The notes under the pieces: generated by a model
What the model saw: the letters and a program-made list of their open reading frames with translations, nothing else
Told to the model about the DNA's origin: nothing
Databases searched by the model: none
Source of the DNA: Sulfolobales archaeon
GTDB taxonomy: Archaea > Thermoproteota > Thermoprotei_A > Sulfolobales > NBVN01
Assembly (NCBI GenBank): GCA_026419835.1
Contig: JAOAKQ010000001.1
Location: 248,001 to 312,000 of the forward strand
DNA: 64,000 nt
Direction: 5' to 3'
Part shown: positions 9,298 to 17,448 of the stretch, one piece after another
Position numbering within the stretch: position 1 is the stretch's first letter
How the letters are laid out: the number at the start of each line of letters is the position of its first letter
Program-made: the position numbers and the translations under genes

Positions 9298-10089
9298 CTA
9301 ATCTGGTAGTCTTATAGAGCTTAGTAGCTCCGCAGGTGATGGAATGGGCAGACCCCGCTTACTGAAGAACTTAACGAGATTTACTAGGTCTCGGCGTAGG
9401 TACTCTAGCGCGTTTGGGTGGTCTAGCGATACCGCCTGACTTACGTCTATTATGTAGTGCCTCCCCTCCCAGACCATCACGTTGTACTCGCTTAGGTCTC
9501 CGTGAACTAGCCTAGCCTTCAAGACCATCTTCTTCAGGTCCTCTACTATGTGGTTGAACATCTCCTCCAGCTCCTCTAGACCGAGTTCTAGGTCTTTTAG
9601 TAGGGGTGCTGGCTTTCCCTCGGTCCCTATAAACTCCATTACGAGGATGTTTTCGTGTACAGCTATCGGTCTAGGCACCGAAACACCGGCTTCAAACATC
9701 TTTACGTAGTTACTGAACTCCTTTCTAGCCCAGAGGGAGTACAGCTTCCTCGTTGAGGTAGGTACCTTCCCCGAGAACCTGGGGTCCGCTCGCAGGTATT
9801 TGTGTATGCCTTTTCTAAACTCCGCCGACGAGGTTAGGTATATCTTTATAGCTAGGTCTTTTCTATCGAAGTCCTTACCCCAGTAGACCCTGGCCTCTTT
9901 TCCAGCGCTAACGACCCCCTTTACTTCGTACACAACTCCCCTCCGAACGAGCTCTAGCAGAGCTCTAACTGTCGCTGTGTCGAACACTTCTTCAACTACT
10001 TTAAAGATATCTTCATCTACTCTCCTAGGTTCCTTTGAGGTGAGCCTGAAGTACTCATCGATTATTCTATCTAGGTCGCTTCGCCTTAT
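9298..10089 (-). CDS. rio1: RIO1-type serine/threonine protein kinase (no canonical start codon)
   Basis: Kinase motifs are complete: the nucleotide loop KGVVSAGKEARVYWG, the Lys in LAIKIYL, the catalytic loop LVHGDLSEYN and metal-binding IIDVSQAV. RIO1 matures the small ribosomal subunit. The first ATG/GTG/TTG in frame is GTG 9987, but the frame stays open upstream and encodes a family-like N-terminus (DRIIDEYF ... DIFKVVEEVFD). From 10182 to 9988 no canonical start exists. ATA at 10089, six bases after GGTGG, is one possibility; a sequence error or an ATG at 10105 in another frame is the alternative. The gene follows aIF1A directly. Confidence 0.85.
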   Translation of the reverse strand: MRRSDLDRIIDEYFRLTSKEPRRVDEDIFKVVEEVFDTATVRALLELVRRGVVYEVKGVVSAGKEARVYWGKDFDRKDLAIKIYLTSSAEFRKGIHKYLRADPRFSGKVPTSTRKLYSLWARKEFSNYVKMFEAGVSVPRPIAVHENILVMEFIGTEGKPAPLLKDLELGLEELEEMFNHIVEDLKKMVLKARLVHGDLSEYNVMVWEGRHYIIDVSQAVSLDHPNALEYLRRDLVNLVKFFSKRGLPIPSPAELLSSIRLPD

Positions 10090-10415
10090 AGAGTACCACC
10101 AGCATACTCTATGAGCTTGGGGTCCAGGTACCCGTACTCTACGAGCTTCTTCCGCTCGTCCTTGGAGTACTTGTAGATCACGTCACCCCTATCACTAACT
10201 TCAGCCCACAACTCCACTAAAACTACGTCTAGCGGGGAGATCCACACCTTCTTTCTGAGCTTTCCCGGTATTCTAGCAACGCGCGACTGCTCGTCGGCGC
10301 ACACTACTTTAACGTAGTTAGCTCCAACTAGCTGACTAACTACGCAGATAACTTGGGTACCCTTCTCAGGGACCGGGATGTCCGCTGGTTTTGCTTGACC
10401 CAGTTTCCTCACCAC
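10086..10415 (-). CDS. eif1A: Translation initiation factor aIF1A
   Basis: An OB-fold factor that promotes 43S assembly and scanning-type fidelity. The 109 residues show the family blocks TQVICVVSQLVGANYVKVVC, RVARIPGKLRKKVWISPLD and VVLVELW followed by a Lys/Glu-rich tail (KDERKKLVEYGYL). It is the first gene of an operon with RIO1, whose reading frame begins within or directly after the end of this gene. This aIF1A-RIO1 order is common in archaea. Confidence 0.95.
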   Translation of the reverse strand: MVRKLGQAKPADIPVPEKGTQVICVVSQLVGANYVKVVCADEQSRVARIPGKLRKKVWISPLDVVLVELWAEVSDRGDVIYKYSKDERKKLVEYGYLDPKLIEYAGGTL

Positions 10416-10518
10416 CTAAGTTTTCGTTGGTGTACCTATATCTGCGGGAAATATTCTAGGCGTAGAAAACGAGATTTAATCTATAAAGCGTAGAGCTCTG
10501 TAAACTTGGCAAAACCAG

Positions 10519-12321
10519 TTGAACTTAATTTCACTAGAGGAATACGACCCACTGTGGCTTGAAGTAAGACGCTTCCTAAGTATCAGATCCGCCAAATCTC
10601 CTCACTCCTTTAAGCACCGCGACCTCACGCTTTTCCTATCTGATGTAACTGGAGTAGACCAGTTGTGGGTTTGGAGTAGTGGATATGCGGAACCCCTCTT
10701 TCCATTCAACGAGAGAATTGGTGGTGCTTCTATAGGTTGTAGAGATAGCGTGGCGTTTCTATGGGATATAGGTGGCAATGAGAGATGGGTTCTAGACGTG
10801 TATTCTATAGAGAGAGGTAGCATAGAGCGCGTGCATGGCGATGGAAAGAGGGTCGTTACTCAGCTAGGTGTGTGGGACAGCGAGTGCGGACGCCTATACT
10901 TCACTTCGACATCAAGAAACGGAGTTGACTTCGATCTCTACGAGTATAGTAGGGGTCTTGGAGTAAGATTGGTGGTGGAGCTCGAGGGTACGAATACCGC
11001 TCACGCCTGGATTGGGGAAGGTAGGGTTCTCCTAGTCCACATGAACACTAATCTAGATAGCGACATCTACCTAGTTGACGTATTTAGCGGTAAGCTAGTG
11101 AATTTAACTAAGCATGACGGTGAAGCTCAAAATTTCAAGCCGCTAGTGTTAGATAGTGAGCGGTTCCTCTTTCTATCTAACTACGACCGGGAGTACGTTG
11201 GTATAGCTCTCTACGACCTGGGCGCGATGAAGTGGAAGTATGTTTACAGATCGAAGTATGATGTAGAGGACATGGACTTGTCACCGAGAGCTGACGGAGT
11301 AGTGTTCATCGAGAACCAAGACGGTTACTCTAAGGTCTATACGGCAAGTAATGATTTCAGTAAGGTAGAACTTATCGACGAGCCCGAAGGAGTTGTTGGT
11401 AGGGTATCGTGGGGTGCTACCGGAATATTCTACGACGTTTCCGGGCCGAGAGTAGGGCATGAAGTCTTCGCAGTACTGGAGAAGTCCGCTAGAAAAGTAA
11501 CGAACTCCCCCAAGTTCGGTGCTAGAGTTGAAGAATGCATTCTACCGGAATCCGTTTATTACGAAAGCTGGGACGGCCTGAAGATTCCTGCGCTAGTCTA
11601 CAAACCGAAAACCGGGAAACCACCATATCCAGCGGTAGTGGTAGTTCACGGAGGTCCGGAGGGTCAAGCTAGACCTTCCTTCGACCCCCTCACCCAGCTC
11701 TTAGCTAGACTCGGGTACCTGGTACTCGCACCAAACTTCAGAGGTTCCGCAGGCTACGGCAAGACTTTTGTCCACCTCGACGATAGGGAGAAGAGGCTTG
11801 ATTCTATAAGAGACATCGGAGCTCTCGTTGATTGGGCTGAGAGAGAGGGTTTGGTGGTTAAGGGTCGTATAGCAATAACCGGAGCTTCTTACGGTGGCTA
11901 CGCAACTTTGATGAGTATGGCACTCTTCCCCGAGTTCTGGAGTTGCGGTGTTGAGAGGGTTGGGATAGTTAACCTAGTTACCTTCATTAAGAATACGGGT
12001 CCATGGAGGAGAAAGTACAGAGCGTTCGAGTACGGAGACCCCGAGACCATGGCGGACTTGATGATGGAGTTGAGCCCGATATCTCACATCGAGAAGATAA
12101 GAGCGCCTCTAATGGTAGTTCACGGAGAGAACGACCCCAGAGTACCTATAAGTGAAGCGGAGCAGCTCGTAGATGCTTCGAGGAAGCTCGGTAGAGAAGT
12201 AGAGTTCATCAGAATTACCGACGAGGGACATGGAGTAGCTAGAGTGCGAAATAAGGTAACGGTATACACTAGGGTCGTGAAGTTCATAGTTAGGCACACG
12301 CCCACGCCTCAGTCCAGCTGA
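10519..12321 (+). CDS. S9-family serine peptidase (acylaminoacyl/prolyl oligopeptidase type)
   Basis: A 600-residue two-domain peptidase. Residues about 1-340 form a beta-propeller with repeated WD-like blades; residues about 350-600 form an alpha/beta hydrolase with oxyanion HGGPEG, nucleophile in GASYGGYA (about residue 457), Asp in HGENDPRVP (about 537) and His in DEGHG (about 569). Such enzymes trim oligopeptides or remove N-acylated residues in the cytosol. The start is TTG at 10519; TATA-like CTATAAAG at 10481-10488 places the transcript start only about ten bases upstream, so the mRNA is nearly leaderless. Confidence 0.92.
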   Translation: MNLISLEEYDPLWLEVRRFLSIRSAKSPHSFKHRDLTLFLSDVTGVDQLWVWSSGYAEPLFPFNERIGGASIGCRDSVAFLWDIGGNERWVLDVYSIERGSIERVHGDGKRVVTQLGVWDSECGRLYFTSTSRNGVDFDLYEYSRGLGVRLVVELEGTNTAHAWIGEGRVLLVHMNTNLDSDIYLVDVFSGKLVNLTKHDGEAQNFKPLVLDSERFLFLSNYDREYVGIALYDLGAMKWKYVYRSKYDVEDMDLSPRADGVVFIENQDGYSKVYTASNDFSKVELIDEPEGVVGRVSWGATGIFYDVSGPRVGHEVFAVLEKSARKVTNSPKFGARVEECILPESVYYESWDGLKIPALVYKPKTGKPPYPAVVVVHGGPEGQARPSFDPLTQLLARLGYLVLAPNFRGSAGYGKTFVHLDDREKRLDSIRDIGALVDWAEREGLVVKGRIAITGASYGGYATLMSMALFPEFWSCGVERVGIVNLVTFIKNTGPWRRKYRAFEYGDPETMADLMMELSPISHIEKIRAPLMVVHGENDPRVPISEAEQLVDASRKLGREVEFIRITDEGHGVARVRNKVTVYTRVVKFIVRHTPTPQSS

Positions 12322-12374
12322 ACCCCCCACTTCATCACTAATCGCCTTTACCTCTACTTAGAGGTGTCCTCGAT

Positions 12375-13220
12375 TCATTGAGTTTCTTCTAGAAAGACCG
12401 GGTTCTGCCTCCAGAAGTCGCTTAAAGCTAGGCTGAACACTCTTCCAGTTCCGGGTTCAGCGAGAACGATGAAGCGCGTGTTAGCTTCAACAACTTCGTA
12501 CCTACTTCCTTGAATGACGACCGCATCTCCTCTACCAATGGAATATACTTTAGCGGAGAGCACCGCCCTAGGTTTCCTACGTCCGTACTTGGACCCCTCC
12601 CACGTTGAGGTTACCTTAGCGATGTAGCTGGATTGTAGTTCCACCACGATCTTTACAGCGATAGACTTCTCGGAGATTCGTAGGTCCACGCCGTTCTTGG
12701 ATTCCTCAATTTCCACTACGCCTGGACGCTCGGCGAGTTTGCTAGCTATTTTCGAGACCAGCTCTATCGCTCGCTGGTTACCGGGTCTTAGCTGAATAAC
12801 GGCTTCGAAACTCCTTGCTTTGTGCTTCAGGCACTCGGGGCACGTGGTGTTCCTAGTTGATATCCCCAACTTCAGTGTTTGACTTAGGAAAAAGCTGCCG
12901 ATGAACCCACCGAGAGTAACTACAGCTTCGCTCTCCCCGGTCTCTACTTCGAGTACGGATACTCTATCTACTCCCTCAGTAATTCTTCCCTTAGTTAGGT
13001 ACTCCTCTACTAGGTCCCTCACGTAGTTGCTCAAGCTGGTTCTCGAGAACCTACCTCCGCGAACTCTTATAGCGCCGCACGACCTACACCTAACGACGTG
13101 CACTCTATCGGGAAGCTGAACCAGCTTTCTAGTGGTCACAAAGCACTCGGCGCAGAGCCCCTGGACTAGAGGAGTACCCGGAGACTCGCTGCGCCCGCAC
13201 TTAGCGCAGAACTTCCTCAA
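12375..13220 (-). CDS. nmd3: NMD3 homologue (60S/50S subunit biogenesis factor)
   Basis: The N-terminus carries the four-site zinc arrangement of NMD3: CAKCG ... CAECF, CRSCG, and later CPECLKHKARSFEAVIQLR. Beta-rich domains follow. In eukaryotes NMD3 escorts the large ribosomal subunit; archaeal homologues are presumed to act in subunit maturation. The gene ends an operon with aIF2-beta and DUF424, two bases after DUF424. At 281 residues it is of ordinary length for Crenarchaeota and lacks the eukaryotic C-terminal export signals. Confidence 0.9.
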   Translation of the reverse strand: MRKFCAKCGRSESPGTPLVQGLCAECFVTTRKLVQLPDRVHVVRCRSCGAIRVRGGRFSRTSLSNYVRDLVEEYLTKGRITEGVDRVSVLEVETGESEAVVTLGGFIGSFFLSQTLKLGISTRNTTCPECLKHKARSFEAVIQLRPGNQRAIELVSKIASKLAERPGVVEIEESKNGVDLRISEKSIAVKIVVELQSSYIAKVTSTWEGSKYGRRKPRAVLSAKVYSIGRGDAVVIQGSRYEVVEANTRFIVLAEPGTGRVFSLALSDFWRQNPVFLEETQ

Positions 13221-13222
13221 GG

Positions 13223-13540
13223 TCAGTACCTGAGTATGAGTGAGTACGGTACTCCAGCGATTCTACCTACCGCTAGGGGGTGCACTAGCTCAGCACCCAC
13301 AAGCTTGCTAACTATGCGCTCCCCAACGGCCATAACACTCTCCGAGGACTCAGCTATAGCTACAGCTTCATCTAGCTCAACCAGGCTGCCGCCGAAGAAC
13401 TCTTCGTTAACCTCCAGTACGAGGTCTCCATCGCGAAATACCTTCCCCAGTAGCTCCTCATCGCACATACCGGCAATTCTCCTCACTACACCCCCCTCGC
13501 TCACCTCCACGACTTTAACGTATACTCTCAAGCTCACCAC
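13223..13540 (-). CDS. DUF424 family protein
   Basis: A small 105-residue protein with the DUF424 pattern: a short beta-rich start, CDEELLGKVFRDGDLVLEVNEEFFGG, then a helical AVAIAESSESVMAVGERIVSKL segment. DUF424 genes are archaeal and of unknown function, typically next to aIF2-beta or nmd3, as here. It overlaps aIF2-beta by seven bases. Context suggests translation or ribosome assembly, but that is inference. Confidence 0.8.
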   Translation of the reverse strand: MVSLRVYVKVVEVSEGGVVRRIAGMCDEELLGKVFRDGDLVLEVNEEFFGGSLVELDEAVAIAESSESVMAVGERIVSKLVGAELVHPLAVGRIAGVPYSLILRY

Positions 13541-13956
13541 GCAGGTCTTACAGTTGTTTCAGCACCGCAGGCTAGGCACTTCAAAACCCAGATCTTCCCC
13601 TCTCTCCTCAGCTCTGACTGGTAGGAGTGGCAGGTGGGGCACTTAACGTACAGCTCGATGAACTTCTCGAATAGCTTGTTGAGAGATGCCTTACTTACGT
13701 TCTGGTGCACTACGGCGTTCCCATCTCTATCTAAACTCCCCTTAGCACCCATGCTCTTCAGTAGGTACCTCAAGACGAGCCTCGGGTCTCTGTTGATGAT
13801 CTCGCAAACCAACTTGAAGTTCTTAACCCTAGTGTGAATACCAGCTACCTCGGTCTCGAGTCTAGGTATCTCAACGGCTACCTCAGTCCTCCTCAGAGGT
13901 AGCTTAGAGTATAGGCGCTCCAGTAGTTCGTCGTAACCTAGTTTCAGTATTTCCAA
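13534..13956 (-). CDS. eif2b: Translation initiation factor aIF2 beta subunit
   Basis: Beta subunit of the heterotrimer that delivers initiator tRNA. The core KNFKLVCEIINRDPRLVLRYLLKSMGAKGS and the C-terminal zinc ribbon (CPTCHSYQSEL ... LKCLACGAETTV) are intact. The 140-residue length is normal for archaea. It heads the aIF2-beta/DUF424/nmd3 operon. The start is ATG 13956; about 115 bases separate it from the divergent RNase Z gene. Confidence 0.95.
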   Translation of the reverse strand: MEILKLGYDELLERLYSKLPLRRTEVAVEIPRLETEVAGIHTRVKNFKLVCEIINRDPRLVLRYLLKSMGAKGSLDRDGNAVVHQNVSKASLNKLFEKFIELYVKCPTCHSYQSELRREGKIWVLKCLACGAETTVRPAW

Positions 13957-14072
13957 CCCCCTACATAGCTTACTGAAGGAAATATATCTCAGCGGACTAG
14001 CGGAACCTCGCTACCGCGTGCCGATGCCGTGGAGTGTCTTAATAGCTCTGGGAAGAGTAGTGTGGGCACTGA

Positions 14073-14828
14073 GTGAGGATCTCCCTAGTATTTCTCGGAA
14101 CTGGAGCTCCGGACGCCGGCCTCGACGATATGCCGGCAACGGCTCTTAGAGTTGGCTCTAGCCTGCTTCTACTAGACTCCGGCGAGGGAGTTCAGCACAA
14201 GCTAGTTAAGGTAGGTCTAGGGCTGAATAAGGTGGATGCCGTGCTACTAACTCACCTACACAGCGACCACGTAATAGGCTTGGTCCCCCTGGTGCAGACG
14301 AGAACCCTTATGTTCAAGTCCGCAAAGTCTCTATCGGTACTCGGCCCTCCGGGAGTTAGGAGGTTTCTAGATGAGTGCTTTAGCTCGCTGCATTTCGACC
14401 CCGGTGGTGCCGTCGAAGTTCAGGAACTGGGGGGAGGTGAGGAGGTGAAGCTAGGGGAGGTAGTTGCTAGGACTGAGCCGCTAGACCACACCGTAGTTAC
14501 GCTGGGGTACTCGATCAGCGTTGGTGCTGGTTTCAGTCTGTGCTATCTAACCGATACTAGACCCGTACTTAGAGAGGATCTTAGGTGCTCGGTACTCATA
14601 CACGACTCGACCTTCTCCTGGGTGGACCTAGATAAAGCCATAGAGTTCAAGCACAGCACAGCACTCGAAGCCGGTGCCTTAGCTAGTAAGCTGGGGGCTA
14701 GACTGCTCTTCCTGTACCACGTATCCTCCAGGTACAGAGATAGGGAGTTCCTGGAGAGTGAAGCTAGGAGATTTCACTTCAACACGTACGCAGCGACGAA
14801 GTACATGCACGTATACCTGTCCACCTAA
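14073..14828 (+). CDS. rnz: Ribonuclease Z-like metallo-beta-lactamase (tRNase Z)
   Basis: tRNase Z cuts tRNA precursors 3' of the discriminator base. The 251 residues open with LVFLGTGAPDAG, then the metal motif THLHSDHVIGL, a LCYLTDTRP segment, HDSTF and HSTA, the order expected of this family. The archaeal enzyme is usually near 300 residues, and the flexible exosite arm is not obvious, so a related hydrolase of the same family remains possible. It is transcribed alone, divergently from aIF2-beta. Confidence 0.75.
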   Translation: MRISLVFLGTGAPDAGLDDMPATALRVGSSLLLLDSGEGVQHKLVKVGLGLNKVDAVLLTHLHSDHVIGLVPLVQTRTLMFKSAKSLSVLGPPGVRRFLDECFSSLHFDPGGAVEVQELGGGEEVKLGEVVARTEPLDHTVVTLGYSISVGAGFSLCYLTDTRPVLREDLRCSVLIHDSTFSWVDLDKAIEFKHSTALEAGALASKLGARLLFLYHVSSRYRDREFLESEARRFHFNTYAATKYMHVYLST

Positions 14829-14925
14829 GAGCGTGCGGAGCCGTTTCACTGGGGTGCCGGTCGGTTACCCCAAACAACATCATCTATCAGTGGGCATGAC
14901 TCTCCCCATGAGGTTCAGCACGCTC
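14829..14925. other. Multi-stem inverted-repeat element between convergent genes
   Basis: An 8-base perfect inverted repeat, GAGCGTGC (14829-14836) and GCACGCTC (14918-14925), encloses a 6-bp hairpin TGGGGT/ACCCCA (14850-14855 with 14867-14872, followed by AAACAACA) and a TGGG/CCCA hairpin near 14891-14908. The outer repeat begins directly after the rnz stop codon. It may be a bidirectional 3'-end element or a small RNA; the ACA after the first hairpin recalls H/ACA guides, but no pseudouridylation pocket was worked out. Confidence 0.35.
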
Positions 14926-14973
14926 AGCTTGCTCGCAGCCATGCAGCACTCGTGATGTAGTTTATAAGGATGC

Positions 14974-15333
14974 TTACTGGGAGCAGTACTTCTCCAGTAG
15001 GTTTTTGAAGAGCTCCGGAGGCATGTTTATGTACCTCAGGTAATCCACCGATGGTATGGCTACGTACTTCTCTCCCTCTATCTCCACTAGTCTCCACCCC
15101 ACGTTATCCCTCAGGTACTCGAAGACCTTCCTCGAGCCGAGAGCTTCGATCAGGTCCTCCAGGTAGAGTGCTTCTTCGTCCCTCTCGTAGTAGAGGGCTA
15201 TCGCTCTAAGCGCTACCTTGACCTCGGGCTGGCCCGTTATCTCGATGTACTCCGCCGCTTGGGGGGCTCTCTTCTTGAAGTACTCGCTCAGAGCGGTCGC
15301 TATTTTCTCGATAGCCCTAGAGCACTCCACCAA
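14974..15333 (-). CDS. Hypothetical protein
   Basis: A 119-residue, probably helical soluble protein with no signal peptide or membrane segment and no recognised motif. The composition is acidic and Glu/Leu-rich (YYERDEEALYLEDLIEAL), ending in LEKYCSQ. It lies six bases downstream of the SpoIIM-like gene and is likely cotranscribed with it. The start is GTG at 15333. Codon use resembles its neighbours, so it appears to be a genuine gene, but I do not recognise the family. Confidence 0.6.
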   Translation of the reverse strand: MVECSRAIEKIATALSEYFKKRAPQAAEYIEITGQPEVKVALRAIALYYERDEEALYLEDLIEALGSRKVFEYLRDNVGWRLVEIEGEKYVAIPSVDYLRYINMPPELFKNLLEKYCSQ

Positions 15334-15339
15334 CGCGCA

Positions 15340-15900
15340 CTACCTCAGTATATAGCCTATCGGTAGGGATACGAAGACCTCTACGAAAGCCGCTATAGCT
15401 AGGAATAGGAGTGCGTAGCTAAGTCTGGCTAGAGACGCTACGTACTCTCGGAGGAGGCTCGCTGGAGGTTCCCTACTCTTAATGCGGAGTACGAGGGATA
15501 TCAGAACTAGCACCCCGATCCTAACTCCGAGATAGCTGGAGTACACGATCGCGGGGAGCTCGAAGACTCCGTGAGGTACTAGAGCTATCGAACCGTACCC
15601 TACGAAGCTCACTACGGAGCCTATTATGTATCCGTTCGCGTAGAGCACGTAGAGGGGGAAGATGAGAGTGAAGCCCAGTGCTACGCACCTAATAGCTACG
15701 CCCACGTTGTTGTAGAGTATTATGCTCACCAAGCCGGCTAGCCTACTGGCGGGGTCCTCCGATCTTTCCACCGGCTTTACTAGAGTCGATATCTGCTCCT
15801 CAACACTTTCGAAGGGTGCCGGGGCTACTAACCCCGCGAACACCGCTGTGAAGAACACTGAGAGAGTTAGCGCTAGGGAGACGGAGTTTACAGAGCGCAC
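15340..15900 (-). CDS. SpoIIM/DUF95-family integral membrane protein
   Basis: The 186 residues have an N-terminal membrane segment, an extracytoplasmic stretch, and four or more further helices with the family-typical NNVGVAIRC and PHGVFELPAI motifs. Bacterial SpoIIM works in sporulation, but archaeal members have no assigned role. The product should sit in the cytoplasmic membrane. It heads a two-gene unit with the 119-residue hypothetical protein and is divergent from the nucleotidyltransferase. Confidence 0.8.
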   Translation of the reverse strand: MRSVNSVSLALTLSVFFTAVFAGLVAPAPFESVEEQISTLVKPVERSEDPASRLAGLVSIILYNNVGVAIRCVALGFTLIFPLYVLYANGYIIGSVVSFVGYGSIALVPHGVFELPAIVYSSYLGVRIGVLVLISLVLRIKSREPPASLLREYVASLARLSYALLFLAIAAFVEVFVSLPIGYILR

Positions 15901-15995
15901 GGACCCCCTTGAACTATGCGTTCCCAGCTTAAATAGGGTTGAGCTACTTCACTCCAGGTATTTATAGCTTAGAGCGAGCTTCTTTGGGTGCGGTA

Positions 15996-16694
15996 GTGAA
16001 GGCTGTAGTTATTGCTGGAGGTCTGGGAAAGCGCTTGAGGCCCCTGACCGAGGACAGACCTAAGTGCTTGGTCGAGGTCGGCGGAAAGCCTATCGTAGAG
16101 TGGCAGATCGAGTGGTTGAGGAGCAACGGCGTGGACACCGTCATAATCCTAGCCGGCCACCATAGAGATAAGCTAGTGGAGTTTCTTGGCTCTGGGGCTA
16201 GGTTCGGTGTTTCGGTAGCTTACGTAGTCGAGGACGAACCTCTCGGCACCGGCGGGGCTATTAAGAACGCTGAGAAGATCGTAGGTCGGGAGAACTTCAT
16301 AGCTGTAAACGGTGATATAATAACCAACATACCTGCGAGAGATCTTGTTAAGTACTTAGAGGATTCAGCAGAAGCCGTTGCGGTAGTAGCTCTAGTACCT
16401 CTCAAATCTCCCTACGGTATCGTGGAGGTAGACAGGTCCGGCGTCATTAGGTCGTTCAGGGAGAAGCCCGTCATTAGGGACCACTACATCAACGCCGGGG
16501 TCTACGCCATGAGACCCGAGATATTCCAGTACCTCCCCGAGAGGGGGGATATAGAGAAGGAGACGTTCCCGAAGCTAGCTAGCGAGGGAAGGCTCTTCGG
16601 GAGGGTCTACCTAGACCGGTACTGGAGGTCCATAGATACAGTTAAAGACGTTGAGGAGGCTTCTCGAGAAGTGCGCGACCTGATGTTTCCTTAA
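15996..16694 (+). CDS. Sugar-nucleotide nucleotidyltransferase (NDP-sugar pyrophosphorylase)
   Basis: Transfers a nucleotide to a sugar-1-phosphate. The start GTG 15996 puts VKAVVIAGGLGKRLRPLTEDRP, the nucleotide-binding signature, at the N-terminus; the frame could extend to 15939, but that adds non-family residues over the promoter (TTTATAGCTT at 15960-15969). The KPIVEWQ block, the catalytic GDI region (VNGDIITN) and INAGVYAM are present. At 232 residues there is no left-handed beta-helix, so it is the short mannose-1-P guanylyl/glucose-1-P type. Likely supplies sugars for glycosylation of surface proteins. Confidence 0.85.
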   Translation: MKAVVIAGGLGKRLRPLTEDRPKCLVEVGGKPIVEWQIEWLRSNGVDTVIILAGHHRDKLVEFLGSGARFGVSVAYVVEDEPLGTGGAIKNAEKIVGRENFIAVNGDIITNIPARDLVKYLEDSAEAVAVVALVPLKSPYGIVEVDRSGVIRSFREKPVIRDHYINAGVYAMRPEIFQYLPERGDIEKETFPKLASEGRLFGRVYLDRYWRSIDTVKDVEEASREVRDLMFP

Positions 16695-16734
16695 GTACCG
16701 AGCATCTAGCTCTAGGTGAGTGCGTGTTTTAGGT

Positions 16735-17385
16735 CTACGTCTGCAGGTACTGGGATAGCTCCTTCTTAAGCGTCGGTCTTGAAGTAACCAGGAGCTCGAC
16801 TCCGTACCTTACGACCCTAGCCGCTAGCGATACGTCGTTTACTAGCCAAGCAAAGACCTTCAGCCTCCTGGCCGAGCTCTCCCTTACGAGTCTCGGTCTG
16901 AGGACGCTGGCTGGCACCGCAATAGCGCTAGACCCCTCTCTAGATATTAGCTGGAGGTTTGGGAAGGGATTCCTAACCATAGTAACCACGCAAACCTCCC
17001 TACTTACGCTCCTAACGACCCTTACCTGGAGGACGTCGTCGACTACTAGACAGTGCCTCTCCAGGGACCCCCCCTCGCGCACGGCCCTGGCGGCTACGTC
17101 TAGTGCTCCCGCATCTCTAATCCACAGCAGCAGCTCTACGTCCGAGTAGCTCAGCAGAGTACCCAGCTCAACGGCACCAGTGAGGAACTTGAAGTCCAGC
17201 TCGGACAGCCTTCTTCCACCGACCTCCTCTCGAGTGCTAGCTACGGGCACACCATCTCTACTTAGAAATACGTCCAGCACGACACCGTCCGCGCCGAGTT
17301 CAACGGCCTTCTTCACTAAGCTCAGGTCGAGCTCCTTCCCGGCGGAGAAGGCTCTGAACGCGTAGACTCTAACCACTTCAAGCAC
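16735..17385 (-). CDS. Glycerophosphodiester phosphodiesterase-like protein, catalytic residues missing
   Basis: The fold pattern follows GDPD: LVKKAVELGADGVVLDVFLSRDGVPVAS matches the GADxIELDVxxTxDgxpV block, and the C-terminal VNDVSLAARVVRYGVELLVTSRP matches the VND ... GVDgiiTDrP block. The first catalytic His (HRG) is replaced (AFRAF), the Glu of ELDV is Leu, and the second His (HD) is absent. It is therefore probably not an active phosphodiesterase of the usual type. At 216 residues it is near family length. It lies 63 bases from the subtilase gene, on the same strand. Confidence 0.6.
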   Translation of the reverse strand: MLEVVRVYAFRAFSAGKELDLSLVKKAVELGADGVVLDVFLSRDGVPVASTREEVGGRRLSELDFKFLTGAVELGTLLSYSDVELLLWIRDAGALDVAARAVREGGSLERHCLVVDDVLQVRVVRSVSREVCVVTMVRNPFPNLQLISREGSSAIAVPASVLRPRLVRESSARRLKVFAWLVNDVSLAARVVRYGVELLVTSRPTLKKELSQYLQT

Positions 17386-17448
17386 CAGAAAATGTGAAGA
17401 GATTAAAAGAAAAAACCTCGCGTGAAGCCTCGGCAGTGTTTATATTGC

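Noticed and set aside
15939-15995. N-terminal extension of the nucleotidyltransferase
   Set aside because: It runs across the TATA-like TTTATAGCTT; the nucleotide-binding signature begins right after GTG 15996.
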